From a virus: a stretch of 64,000 nucleotides of DNA. The translations under genes and the position numbers were made by a program. The notes beneath the pieces are model-generated. The model saw only the letters and a list, made by a program, of their open reading frames with translations. It did no database searches and was not told the origin of the DNA. The stretch covers positions 41,135 through 105,134 of IMG/VR virus record IMGVR_UViG_3300017963_000011; one strand, given 5' to 3'. Of the stretch, positions 1 to 8,606 are shown one piece after another; the stretch's first letter is position 1, and the number at the start of each line of letters is the position of its first letter.

Positions 1-1923
1 AAGGCTCTCAGCGGTCGGGTTGGTAGTTACGAGCTTGCAGACTTTGAAGTCAAGATCGAAAACGTTACCGGGTGGGGATCAAAGGTCTTCACGGATCACA
101 ACATCTCGTTGATCAATACACCATACGAGGTGAACTACGGACTCAAGGACGAGTTCTGGGAAGATTTCCACACCTTGTTCCGTGGTGTTGTTTCTGACAT
201 TCAGTTTGATGGCTTCACGATGGGTCTCAAGTTTACTGATCCAATGCCTCGTTACTTCAATCGCTTGCCGAACCAGTATGTTACATCTGATTCTTTCCCG
301 AGCGTTGCAGATGATTTCGCTGGTTCCGTAGCAGCAATTATCGCGGGCACCGTAGAAACCGATACCGGCGCTCTCAAGGTGACGCCGGTTGATTGGGCTG
401 TTGAAATCACCGATGGTTCTGGTAGTAAGCCGCAGAATGATAAGATCGATTTCAAGTACAAGCCATTCGGCGGTAGCTTGACGACATACGCTGTTACTCT
501 GACAAGCGGTGTCTACACAGATCCTGCGGCGCTCGCCGCCGAAGTCGAAACCAGAATGAACGCGGCGATGGGTTCTCCTCCTGGCGATCCTGGTTTTGAT
601 GTCACTTTTGATACAACAGAACGCAAGTTGCAGATCGAGGTCATCAAGGGTGGAGAGCTTACGCTGCAATGGTCAGAAGGTGCAAACGCCAGCATCAACG
701 CTGCCGATGCTCTTGGTTTTGACAAAGATCAAGACAAGTCAGGTTCCAAGAAGGTCAAGTCAGACCGCAAGTATTGGAACAAGTTCGTTGTCGCAAGGCA
801 CTGGTGCAAAGAAGATTCCAATGCCAAGCTCTGGATCGAAGAAGATTATATTGGAGACAAGGATAGCCAGCAAGTCAATTTCACATTTGACCATGTAACG
901 GCTGACAGTCTCAAGTGGACTCTGGTTCACACGCCATACAAGACGGTTGGCGATAGTGAGGCCAGGGTCAATATCTCTGGCGTGACTGATGATGAGTCCC
1001 CGAGCGGTACGCTCGTCACCGATCCTGTCGACTTCCTTGAGATCGTGCTTTCCAGGTTTGTCGAGTTGCCAGACAGTCTCTTAGACAATGACTCGTTTGT
1101 CACAGCCAAAGTCTTTACTGTTCGCAATAGCTATCAAGTCGCTGGCGCCGTGACACAAGACGTTGAGTGGACCACGTTCATCGAAGAGTATTGCTACAAC
1201 TTCCGCATGGATGTGTGGCTAAAGAACAACGGCAAGATTGCTTGTGGGTTCTTTGAAACAACAGTCAATGATCCTGATGCTCGGCATATCACAGACATCG
1301 TTGACATCTTGGATGGGTCTTACAAGTATAGCACTGAGTTCACAAGCATCATCAATAAGATAAGGTACGAATTCAAGAGGGATTACGTCACAGACACGTA
1401 CCTTCTTTCGAGTTTTGAAGATGATCAGTCATCGATACAGAGGACGAAGCAGGTTTATGAATGGCCAGAGGGCACGCTGCAACTTAACTGGATACGTGAC
1501 ATTGTTACAGCACAGCGTGTCGTAGCTGCTACGATCAATCTCTTTTCCGAGGCCAATCCAATCGTCACGATGGAGATCCCTTTTACAGGGCAGTTCGAGC
1601 CTGTGGATCTAACGGACAAGTTGAACATTACGACTGCACAGGGTCCGTTCTATGATGCAGCTACTAATATTCGTGGATATACTAATCGTTTACATCGAGT
1701 TATCGAGGTAGCGGTTGATATTAACGATTACAAGATGGACATCAAGCTCCAGGACATGTTTAGGCTTTCGTATAACTGTTTCTTTCTCGGAGATGACACC
1801 TGGGATACGGACGAGCTTGACTGGCTCACTGCCAGCGAGGAGAATCAGCAGACTTACGGATACCTCTGTGATGAAACAAGTGGCCAATTCTCAAATGGCG
1901 ATCCTGGAAAGAGACTTTGTTAA
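1..1923 (+). CDS. Large tail protein, 5' end cut by window
   Basis: The frame is open from base 1, so the true start lies upstream; the TTG at 109 is only an internal codon. About 640 codons are visible. The protein is mostly beta-strand-like with an inserted segment (GSGSKPQNDKIDFKYKPFGG, window residues about 140-160) leading into a repeat-like domain rich in Asp and Thr. It heads a run of tightly spaced tail-type genes, so a baseplate or tail-tip role is likely, but I recognise no defined family. The next gene follows after an AAGGAG ribosome binding site that overlaps this gene's stop. Confidence 0.75.
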   Translation, partial: KALSGRVGSYELADFEVKIENVTGWGSKVFTDHNISLINTPYEVNYGLKDEFWEDFHTLFRGVVSDIQFDGFTMGLKFTDPMPRYFNRLPNQYVTSDSFPSVADDFAGSVAAIIAGTVETDTGALKVTPVDWAVEITDGSGSKPQNDKIDFKYKPFGGSLTTYAVTLTSGVYTDPAALAAEVETRMNAAMGSPPGDPGFDVTFDTTERKLQIEVIKGGELTLQWSEGANASINAADALGFDKDQDKSGSKKVKSDRKYWNKFVVARHWCKEDSNAKLWIEEDYIGDKDSQQVNFTFDHVTADSLKWTLVHTPYKTVGDSEARVNISGVTDDESPSGTLVTDPVDFLEIVLSRFVELPDSLLDNDSFVTAKVFTVRNSYQVAGAVTQDVEWTTFIEEYCYNFRMDVWLKNNGKIACGFFETTVNDPDARHITDIVDILDGSYKYSTEFTSIINKIRYEFKRDYVTDTYLLSSFEDDQSSIQRTKQVYEWPEGTLQLNWIRDIVTAQRVVAATINLFSEANPIVTMEIPFTGQFEPVDLTDKLNITTAQGPFYDAATNIRGYTNRLHRVIEVAVDINDYKMDIKLQDMFRLSYNCFFLGDDTWDTDELDWLTASEENQQTYGYLCDETSGQFSNGDPGKRLC

Positions 1924-1934
1924 GGAGATAGCCG

Positions 1935-2993
1935 ATGGGCGCTGTCGGAAGCGATGCAATTTTTGTTGATGGGACAGAGTTTGTTCTGAATCAGCTTTTC
2001 GGCTATCAGAGCGCAGAGGCTGGGCGCGAGCGGGGCATTCGCCTGCGCGACGGTTTCGAGTATCAGCACGCATGGGATGATACTTCAACAGATGACCCTG
2101 GCGGCGGCTGGTCGCATGATTGGCCCCTTGGTGCTCATGTGGGGACGATCGGCTGGCCAGCAGATCCTTCGCAGACACAGTTCTACGGTGATGGCGCTGG
2201 TATCACTAACATTGGTTCCAATGGTGGTCTCAAAGATCTCTCGCAGTCATTTTCTAGTGCCCAACAGTGTCTTAGCGCAACTGAATATCCACTTGCTCCG
2301 GGAAACCAGATAAGTCCGTTTCGAGCGATTATTCTGGCAACTTGGTATGACGCCACTGGTATCACTCCTGGAGTCTGGTATGCCAATACCGCAGTGCCGG
2401 GTGGTAGCCGTGTTGCTTATGATTTAACAGCAGCGTCGGGGGGACCATGGCCCACCATTGGAGACATGCCAGTACAAACTTGTATTTGGCTTTCTGGCGA
2501 TTTCACGTTGCATCTTCACTTTATGGTTGTTGCCAAGAATACGAATGGGTTTCAATGGGGCTCTGGCGATTCCATGCTCATTCGTCCCTTGTTCATCGGC
2601 CAGAATGGAACTACTTACTCATATCCATCGGATGATATCTCCATCACTACGGGGAACAATTTCCCAGACAGAGTTCAAACTTGGCACTGGCACTGCCATT
2701 GGGTTGGAAATATCACTTCCATGCCAGCTCAATTCTACTCAATCTTGTGGCAGATACAGGGCTCATGGATAGACTTCTTTAGCGGTGGTGGCGGTCCAGT
2801 TTGGGTTCAATTCTACTGCATGTCCAGAGGGCAGGTTTCCAACATAAACAGTTATGCGCCATCGGCAGGAGGGGCGCTTTTGAACAAAGCACAGCTTGGC
2901 GTTGGGGCATACTCGACTTTCAATGGTCTCGGTCAGACGTACCAATGTCAGGGCATCGACTCCTTCAACATGTTTCCGATTTTCGCTACCTAG
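1935..2993 (+). CDS. Putative structural (tail) protein
   Basis: The gene encodes 352 residues starting at ATG behind AAGGAGATAGCCG. The protein is rich in Gly, Trp, Ser and aromatic residues with little charge, typical of beta-rich virion proteins, for example WHWHCHW near residue 250. There is no signal peptide or membrane segment. Its position between a large tail protein and Ig-like tail proteins suggests a virion component. The exact role is unknown. Confidence 0.7.
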   Translation: MGAVGSDAIFVDGTEFVLNQLFGYQSAEAGRERGIRLRDGFEYQHAWDDTSTDDPGGGWSHDWPLGAHVGTIGWPADPSQTQFYGDGAGITNIGSNGGLKDLSQSFSSAQQCLSATEYPLAPGNQISPFRAIILATWYDATGITPGVWYANTAVPGGSRVAYDLTAASGGPWPTIGDMPVQTCIWLSGDFTLHLHFMVVAKNTNGFQWGSGDSMLIRPLFIGQNGTTYSYPSDDISITTGNNFPDRVQTWHWHCHWVGNITSMPAQFYSILWQIQGSWIDFFSGGGGPVWVQFYCMSRGQVSNINSYAPSAGGALLNKAQLGVGAYSTFNGLGQTYQCQGIDSFNMFPIFAT

Positions 2994-3007
2994 TGGTAGC
3001 GCTACCA
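2994..3007. repeat. Dispersed palindrome TGGTAGCGCTACCA, first of about 23 copies
   Basis: This 14-base perfect palindrome lies between two tail genes. The core TAGCGCTA recurs at 2997, 8584, 11451, 14484, 16746, 21244, 26821, 30000, 32728, 34256, 35421, 39785, 42733, 46224, 48586, 52344, 53804, 55221, 58159, 60254, 62116, 63058 and 63516. Most copies extend to GTAGCGCTAC or further. Copies lie both between and inside genes. A given 8-mer is expected about once by chance in 64 kb. The function is unknown; a DNA-binding protein site is the simplest reading. Confidence 0.9.
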
Positions 3008-3023
3008 TACGAGAGGAAAACCT

Positions 3024-3428
3024 ATGCCTCGACCGGAACTCGATAGTGACAGGTCACATCTTCTCAAGATCTATATCGGAAACGAGAAGAAGTACAAATT
3101 CGTCCTACGTGACGAGAACAACGATCCGATACCGCTCACCGTGAGTGATATCTTGTATCTCGCAGTCAAGAAGAATCCCAAAACAGAAGATGACGCCGAT
3201 GCCATTTTCAAAAAGACGATCGCACTCACTGGCCAGCCGCCGGCTGATCTCTCAAACGGCATTGTCCGTTTTACAATTACGCCAGCAGAGTCAGGAGCCA
3301 TCACGGTAGTTGGCAGGTTCCGCTGGGATTGCATGGTGTGGAGATCCGCAGGTTCTTCCATTAAGAACGTGCCCGATCCGGCGGGCCATGTCGTTATCGC
3401 ATATCCAGTACGTCGATCCACGACCTAG
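3024..3428 (+). CDS. BppU-like Ig-fold baseplate/tail protein
   Basis: The protein has 134 residues. The N-terminal pattern of an extended strand, then KFVLRDENNDPIPLTVSDI, then a VKKN strand, a DADAIFKKT segment and a late GRFRWDCMVW strand resembles the N-terminal beta-sandwich of BppU-type phage baseplate proteins. Such domains attach receptor-binding proteins to the baseplate. The start is ATG after a GAGAGG ribosome binding site. The family assignment rests on pattern resemblance only. Confidence 0.6.
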   Translation: MPRPELDSDRSHLLKIYIGNEKKYKFVLRDENNDPIPLTVSDILYLAVKKNPKTEDDADAIFKKTIALTGQPPADLSNGIVRFTITPAESGAITVVGRFRWDCMVWRSAGSSIKNVPDPAGHVVIAYPVRRSTT

Positions 3429-3458
3429 AGCCACGGGCTAGAGAGGAGGTCGCCCCAA

Positions 3459-3728
3459 ATGGTGGTCTCGGTAGATTTCGGAGCGTTTGAAGGTGGGGCG
3501 CCTGTCTGGCGTGACGTTTCTGCTTTGACAGAACTCGTTACCAGGCAGCGGTATCAGACCCCGGAAAAATTTATCGAGACGAGTCTGGCCGTTTACTTCA
3601 ACGGTCAAGTCCTAGACCGAGAGTCCGACAATGGCTTTACGGTCATCGATGATGAAACGTTTGAGTTGAAAACAGCGATCCCGGCAGGACGCGTATTTAC
3701 ACTCTTCGTCAGCTACGCCGAACTATAA
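3459..3728 (+). CDS. Small tail-associated protein
   Basis: The protein has 89 residues with the pattern VYFNGQVLDRE, then DDETFELKTAIPAGRVFTLF and a terminal beta strand. This matches the strand order of the repeated beta modules in the downstream fibre proteins (LLVFVNGAYVPKDQYTED and similar). It may be a single-module version of that fold. The start follows GAGAGGAGG. Confidence 0.6.
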   Translation: MVVSVDFGAFEGGAPVWRDVSALTELVTRQRYQTPEKFIETSLAVYFNGQVLDRESDNGFTVIDDETFELKTAIPAGRVFTLFVSYAEL

Positions 3729-3745
3729 GATAGAAAGGAAGAGAG

Positions 3746-5113
3746 ATGGGCCAGAAATCCCTTCTCGACCAGGATCTACAAATCCGAGCGTCGACCACCT
3801 ACGATGACGCTATCGCGAGTGCCCAGACTGTTGGTGTTGCCGAGGGACAGACGAACTTGCTCGGCGACCTCAACGTGATGCGCACTCTTCTCAAGCTACA
3901 GATGGGCGTGACCAACTGGTATGACGCACCCGACCAAACGCTGGCCGACATCTATGGCAGGTTCTTCATCAACCTGCTTCAGCAGTCGGGCTTCATCGAT
4001 GTGGCCAGTGGTACGGGCGGATCGACAAACGCCTTCGATACTGCGATCAAGACCATCACCAATCACAATAGCGGTGGAGGTAACAGCACGACAGAGGGTG
4101 TCGTCGTAGACACCACAAAGGTGCATCGCCTGTCGATCCGTAACCACGATACGCAGGACGCCATCGATGATGGATCTGGCAATGAAGTCTACGGTCGTCT
4201 GTCGTGGTCTGGCACCGAGTACATCATCACATGGTACTCGATGGTGTCGGGCACGGAGACCGCTTACAGCTTCACGTCTTCGGTCGATATCGATCTCGCC
4301 TGTGTTCTCGTGTCGCGCGAGTACCAGGATCTGGAATGGGATCGCTTCATCGACCCGTCATTCCACGACATGGCCGGTTTCACCGGGTCCATCTCCGACG
4401 ACAACGTTGTTGTCGATGGCATGCTCTACCTGTACAACGGTCTGACAACTCAGGCTCAGGTCAACGCGCAGGGTGACAAGCTCGGCCACGGCGACACCGC
4501 AGCCGAGGGCGCTCACCTCGTCAAGATCAACGACTCGGCCACGGGTGGCGGCTCCAACGGCTACTTCACCGGGGATGACGTGCAGGACGCTTTCACGGAA
4601 CTGAAGACGCAGATCGGCGGCACGACGTCGACGACCTACAACTTCACCGAGAACAACGTCCTGACCGACAACGACTACATCTACCCCGCGCTGGAGAAGC
4701 TCGATCTCAAGTGGGGAGATCTCGCGAGTGTGGCCACGGGCGAGGGCGCCAGCCTCGTCGGTGTCGAAGACACAGGCGGGTATTTCACGGGCACCGACGT
4801 CGAGGCTGTTCTCCAGGAGATCGGTCAGGAACTCGACGATCAGGGAGTCCAGAAGTACCAGCATACGGAAACCAGCGTCATCACGGGTGGCACCCCATGG
4901 ACCCTCCCCGGCTCGCTCCAGTACACCCCGGACTCCGGTGGTCACGCCCAGAACATGGACGTGTACCTGGAAGGCCAGTTGCAGCACGGCGGTATCCTCA
5001 CGGACACCACGACCGACTACCAGGAAGCCGCAACGGGTGCTCTGCGCACGCAGATCACTTGGAACAAGACCATCCCGGCCAACCGCAATTTCACGTTCAT
5101 GGTTCGCAAGTAG
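3746..5113 (+). CDS. Putative tail fibre protein
   Basis: The protein has 455 residues and is rich in Gly, Thr, Asp and Ser. Internal repeats of the type GYFTGDDVQDAFTELKTQI and GYFTGTDVEAVLQEIGQEL occur around residues 270 and 350; these short helical repeats are common in phage fibre shafts. The C-terminus repeats the YLEGQLQHGG to VRK beta module seen in the neighbours. The gene is followed by a strong GC-rich hairpin, which fits a highly expressed virion gene. Confidence 0.7.
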   Translation: MGQKSLLDQDLQIRASTTYDDAIASAQTVGVAEGQTNLLGDLNVMRTLLKLQMGVTNWYDAPDQTLADIYGRFFINLLQQSGFIDVASGTGGSTNAFDTAIKTITNHNSGGGNSTTEGVVVDTTKVHRLSIRNHDTQDAIDDGSGNEVYGRLSWSGTEYIITWYSMVSGTETAYSFTSSVDIDLACVLVSREYQDLEWDRFIDPSFHDMAGFTGSISDDNVVVDGMLYLYNGLTTQAQVNAQGDKLGHGDTAAEGAHLVKINDSATGGGSNGYFTGDDVQDAFTELKTQIGGTTSTTYNFTENNVLTDNDYIYPALEKLDLKWGDLASVATGEGASLVGVEDTGGYFTGTDVEAVLQEIGQELDDQGVQKYQHTETSVITGGTPWTLPGSLQYTPDSGGHAQNMDVYLEGQLQHGGILTDTTTDYQEAATGALRTQITWNKTIPANRNFTFMVRK

Positions 5114-5120
5114 TCTGAAT

Positions 5121-5148
5121 GGCCTCCCCCTGGAGTCAGGGGGAGGCC
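5121..5148 (+). terminator. Strong 12-bp hairpin after fibre gene
   Basis: A perfect 12-base-pair stem (GGCCTCCCCCTG with its complement) encloses the loop GAGT, 7 bases after the stop codon. No clear U tract follows, so it may act as a partial terminator, an mRNA stabiliser or a processing site rather than a full terminator. Confidence 0.6.
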
Positions 5149-5174
5149 CCTACTCCTAGAAAGGCTTGGATACT

Positions 5175-5654
5175 ATGCCTGACAAGCAAGATACCAAAGC
5201 CCCCGAGTCTCTCGACGACATCAAAACGGAAGTCTTCAACAAGGTGACTGGCCCGAGAGGGGCACACGCTGTTCTCGAAGCCGCGAAGCAGAAGAAGAAA
5301 CGTCTCCTGGATGAGAAGGAGAGACTGAAGCAGAGAGGGGCCTTCATCGAGGGCCAGCTTGCATCGACAGATGAAATCATCGCCACTCTGGAGTTGATGA
5401 TCAAGGAGTGTGGCCTCAGCAATGTGGTCACGTTTGCCACCGGAACGGTCGGAGAGCCGATCGCAAAAGAAGAAACCGTTGTCGCCGACGAGGAGATGGA
5501 GAAGCACAGGGCCGCCGGGCGATGCCTCTACGTCCACTTCGTTCAGGTGAAGGGCGGCAGGAAGAGGAAGTTCTGCAATCGCAAGGGCTCCAAGAAATAC
5601 GGGGGCTACTGCAAGATGCACTGGGATCGAGTGAACGGTGGGAAAGAAAACTGA
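5175..5654 (+). CDS. Coiled-coil protein with C-terminal Cys/His motif
   Basis: The protein has about 159 residues. ATG at 5175 is preferred over the TTG at 5166 because AAAGG lies at suitable spacing. A charged coiled coil spans about residues 20-75. The C-terminus carries C-LYVHF, FCNRKGSKKYGGYCKMHW, a Cys/Cys/Cys-x2-His pattern suited to zinc. It sits among tail genes and overlaps the next gene by 17 bases. The function is unknown. Confidence 0.65.
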   Translation: MPDKQDTKAPESLDDIKTEVFNKVTGPRGAHAVLEAAKQKKKRLLDEKERLKQRGAFIEGQLASTDEIIATLELMIKECGLSNVVTFATGTVGEPIAKEETVVADEEMEKHRAAGRCLYVHFVQVKGGRKRKFCNRKGSKKYGGYCKMHWDRVNGGKEN

Positions 5655-6447
5655 GATTCTCGGTCAGCAGGCAGATGGGGAATTTCTCCTAGAAGAGGAG
5701 TTCCCCATCTCGAAGACCGTGACTCCAGATCACGGTGATGCTCCGGTCTACAATGAAGTCACCGGGAAGTACGAGCCTGCCCCGGTGGCTGGTGGTCACG
5801 CACGCCTTCATGAGATCGAGAGTCCTCTCGATCACAATGTCCAGGGAACCTTGTTGGATCGCCAAACGATCCAGTACAACCTCGCTGATGAGAAATGGGA
5901 ATTCACTGATTTCCCAGACGCGAATGCCACTCTTTTACCTGGCGTGACGATGTTAGGCACTGTGCTGAACTATCCTAAATCAGCATCTTTCGGTGCAGCT
6001 TCCGATATTCAGTATGTCCGTGTTTTCTTGGTTGAGGATGCGGAATACGACTCGTTCGTTGTCTTTGTCACGAATCGAGTTGCCTCTGTCGATATCCGTT
6101 TGGGCATCTATTCCCAGACTGATCCGAGTGATATTGATTTAGATCCCAATTCTAAGGTTGCAGAAACAAATGTGCGAACGATCCTCGCGGCAGATGAGGG
6201 CACATTTGTCGAGGTAGCTCTAACATCAAGCTACACTGTCCCAACAAGCGGCTACTATTGGTTCGCTATGATCTACGACGGAACCCCAAACTCAGTGTCA
6301 TTTGCTACGAGTGAGACTTTCCCTGCCGACTATCTTCCAAGAAGAGAAGAGAGCGGTTCTGGAGATACGCTTCCTGCAACAGCGTCCGGTCTTACTAATC
6401 CAGCAAGCGCGGTCATTCTCGTGGCAGCTAAGAAAGCGGTGACGTAA
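5638..6447 (+). CDS. Putative virion protein, beta-rich
   Basis: The protein has 269 residues. It starts at GTG inside the previous gene, with GAACGGTGG upstream. A short N-terminal segment (VYNEVTGKYEPAPVAGGHARLHEI) precedes a beta-sandwich-like domain of alternating hydrophobic strands, which could be carbohydrate-binding, as in receptor-binding tail proteins. The gene ends in TAATG, sharing one base with the next start. Confidence 0.6.
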   Translation: MGKKTEILGQQADGEFLLEEEFPISKTVTPDHGDAPVYNEVTGKYEPAPVAGGHARLHEIESPLDHNVQGTLLDRQTIQYNLADEKWEFTDFPDANATLLPGVTMLGTVLNYPKSASFGAASDIQYVRVFLVEDAEYDSFVVFVTNRVASVDIRLGIYSQTDPSDIDLDPNSKVAETNVRTILAADEGTFVEVALTSSYTVPTSGYYWFAMIYDGTPNSVSFATSETFPADYLPRREESGSGDTLPATASGLTNPASAVILVAAKKAVT

Positions 6448-7106
6448 TGCCCGTTATTCCTTGCGATCTTATGGAGCAAGAGTTCAGAGAGCACAAGCTA
6501 GGCATGCTCATCGACGGGGTTTCCTTCGAGCAGGAAGCTAATCTCTGGAGTAACACTCCTCTGCAAATTGCACAAGATTTGCACATCCAAGAAGCGTGGA
6601 TCGAGTGGGAGAGTTGCAAGATAGGAGATTACGGTTTCATTGTGGCCATTCATCCTGAAGGAGAAACCAATCTCAAGGCAAGTGCGTCTCAGGGCGCAAC
6701 CTCTGTGAATGTTGGCGCGGCCTATGCGCCATATTACAATCCGGCGAATGGAAAGCGCTCCATAGAATTCTGGAACGCTGCCGAAACCGAGCTTCTCGAA
6801 GTTCGTACCGTTACTGGTATCTCAAGCCCGAATGTGAACTTCACACCTGGGCTTGCTGCCGCTCGCGATACGACGGTAAAGGTCAAGCCGGTTTACGGTC
6901 GCTACGGTCCAATTCGCGGATCGAATGGAAACCTCGGCGGTTACAGGATGATCGCTTCGGGGGTAGCCCATATCGAGAATCCATTCTCGATTTCAGCGAG
7001 GCTTCCTTCTGGTTTCATCATTGGCGTTCGTGTGAAGACTGTTAGCACCTCTGGCACTCGACAGTTTGCCATCAACTTCTTATTCAGATCACCAGAAGAT
7101 GAATAA
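6447..7106 (+). CDS. Putative tail protein
   Basis: The protein has 219 residues. An N-terminal helical part (LMEQEFREHKLGMLIDGVSF) is followed by a beta-rich part with ASQGATSVNVGAAYAPYYN and a long C-terminal strand region. It is coupled to the previous gene through TAATG and overlaps the next gene by 8 bases. The spacing suggests a fixed-order tail assembly operon. No family is recognised. Confidence 0.55.
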   Translation: MPVIPCDLMEQEFREHKLGMLIDGVSFEQEANLWSNTPLQIAQDLHIQEAWIEWESCKIGDYGFIVAIHPEGETNLKASASQGATSVNVGAAYAPYYNPANGKRSIEFWNAAETELLEVRTVTGISSPNVNFTPGLAAARDTTVKVKPVYGRYGPIRGSNGNLGGYRMIASGVAHIENPFSISARLPSGFIIGVRVKTVSTSGTRQFAINFLFRSPEDE

Positions 7107-7653
7107 ACGTGCTGGCGACATAGTGCTGTTCAAGGTGAAAGCCAAGCACCTCTGGAAGAGTCCTCTTTCGTTTTTAATAGGACTCTTTCAGGGAAGTCGC
7201 TGTACGCATACTGCCATTTTGTCAGAGCCGTCTAATAGCGTAGTTGTAGAAGCGTGGTGGCCCCTCTGCCGCGCTCATGCTATCGACTACGATCTCTACG
7301 AGATTGCTTTCATTCGACCTAAACTCATCACTGAAGGTGAGCAGATCTCGGCTGCAATGACAGCCCGACGCATGATCGGGACTAAATGTGCTTATGATGA
7401 GCCGGCCTTAATTGGCTTGGCCAAGTTCTTCCTGATCGAGCGCTTTCTTGGCATCCCGATACGTAAGGCGTTCTATAATACAGACAGTCCAGACAAGTAT
7501 TTCTGCTCCGAACTCGTGGCGGTTTGCTATATGATGGCTGGCTTCTCACTTGCGAGTCTCCTCGGCTTCAAGGACTATTCGCAGATCACCCCGTCCGACT
7601 TCGAGCGACAGATCGACAAGTTTACGATTATAGAAAGAACCGAAGGCTGGTAA
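7099..7653 (+). CDS. Permuted papain-like (YiiX/NlpC-P60-type) amidase
   Basis: The protein has 184 residues from ATG 7099. It shows the circularly permuted NlpC/P60 layout: GDIVLF at residues 6-11, a conserved His in CTHTAIL (His37), Glu51 in VVEAWW and the nucleophile Cys in YFCSELVAVCY (Cys136). Such enzymes cut amide bonds in peptidoglycan peptides or lipids. Placed among tail genes, it could be a tail-associated wall hydrolase. Substrate is inferred, not seen. The start could also be ATG 7066, but that one lacks a ribosome binding site. Confidence 0.75.
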   Translation: MNKRAGDIVLFKVKAKHLWKSPLSFLIGLFQGSRCTHTAILSEPSNSVVVEAWWPLCRAHAIDYDLYEIAFIRPKLITEGEQISAAMTARRMIGTKCAYDEPALIGLAKFFLIERFLGIPIRKAFYNTDSPDKYFCSELVAVCYMMAGFSLASLLGFKDYSQITPSDFERQIDKFTIIERTEGW

Positions 7654-7657
7654 GCCA

Positions 7658-8323
7658 ATGGCCGAGACGCACATCAAATTCGTCAACGACACCGTTACTC
7701 TCGGCGTCATGATGACGCGCAGGGGCACTCCGGTCACTGGCGAAACCCCCACAGTCGAGATGCGCAGAATGAGCGATGGCCGTTATTGGGATTGGAACAC
7801 GCTCGTCTGGAGCACATCACCGACTGGTACAAAAGAGGCAACCCTCGTTGAGAAAACCTGGCTTGGTGGTTTCTATACAAAGACTTGGGATCATGGAACT
7901 ACCGATCCTGATGCTCAGGGTGAATACACAGCCATCTATCGCAACGTCGGCGCTCCCAATGATTTCACCTCAATCGAGATCTTCTACTTCAGGTTTGACT
8001 GGAGCGAGGGAGCCGGTGTTATCGCTGATCAGGTTTGGGAAGAGGCCCTCGCTGACCATCTCGGTACAGCCGGCAGTGCGGCCGAGCAGCTTGCCATCGT
8101 CCGTGGCATGTGTCAGCAGAACTACATTCTTGACAACACAGTCCACAACTCCCTCGGGCTTCTCCTTGAGGGACGTATTAGAATTTTCGACACCGCTGCA
8201 AACGTGCCTGCTACTGGCGGCGGTAGCGAAACAACCGGGCTCATCGCAACTTACAACATCGAAACAACACCTGAGTCCGGTGATCAGGATCTCGTAGACA
8301 CCTATAGGGTGGTGAAAGCATAG
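7658..8323 (+). CDS. Ig-like tail protein with fibre linker
   Basis: The protein has 221 residues. The N-terminal half (residues 1-115) reads as a beta sandwich similar in strand order to the 3024-3428 product. The middle segment VIADQVWEEALADHLGTAGSAAEQL matches the linker type (ADxVWDEAL...HxxxGTxG) seen in many phage tail proteins. The C-terminus has two short strands. It overlaps the next gene by one base. Confidence 0.6.
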   Translation: MAETHIKFVNDTVTLGVMMTRRGTPVTGETPTVEMRRMSDGRYWDWNTLVWSTSPTGTKEATLVEKTWLGGFYTKTWDHGTTDPDAQGEYTAIYRNVGAPNDFTSIEIFYFRFDWSEGAGVIADQVWEEALADHLGTAGSAAEQLAIVRGMCQQNYILDNTVHNSLGLLLEGRIRIFDTAANVPATGGGSETTGLIATYNIETTPESGDQDLVDTYRVVKA

Positions 8324-8580
8324 TGTCGATTTGCCTTGCAACAAAAGGCGTCATCTGCGGTAGGAAGGAAAGGTATCTTACCTACTTTGAGGAGCCGCTT
8401 AACCTTACCGTGGTCGAGGAAGAAACCGTCGACCTTGAGGTCGTTGCCGAGGAAGAGATCGATATTGCTATTACAGAAGAGGAAGAGATCGATCTTCAAG
8501 TTACAGAGGAAGAAACGATAGAGCTTACTATCGATGAAGAGGAAGAGATTATTCTAATCGTTACCTGCTATGAAGACTGA
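8323..8580 (+). CDS. Very acidic repeat protein
   Basis: The protein has 85 residues with a GTG start that shares one base with the previous stop. After residue 24 it is built from about eight short repeats, each a run of Glu/Asp followed by alternating hydrophobic residues (EEETVDLEVVA, EEEIDIAITE, EEEIDLQVTE). This alternation suggests a stacked beta strand or beta-solenoid with acidic turns, possibly metal-binding. It is flanked by fibre genes. No family is recognised. Confidence 0.6.
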   Translation: MSICLATKGVICGRKERYLTYFEEPLNLTVVEEETVDLEVVAEEEIDIAITEEEEIDLQVTEEETIELTIDEEEEIILIVTCYED

Positions 8581-8606
8581 TGGTAGCGCTACAACGGGAG
8601 TAGATT

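Noticed and set aside
5121-5148. Riboswitch in front of the 5175 gene
   Set aside because: Only one simple hairpin is present, with no conserved ligand-binding core.
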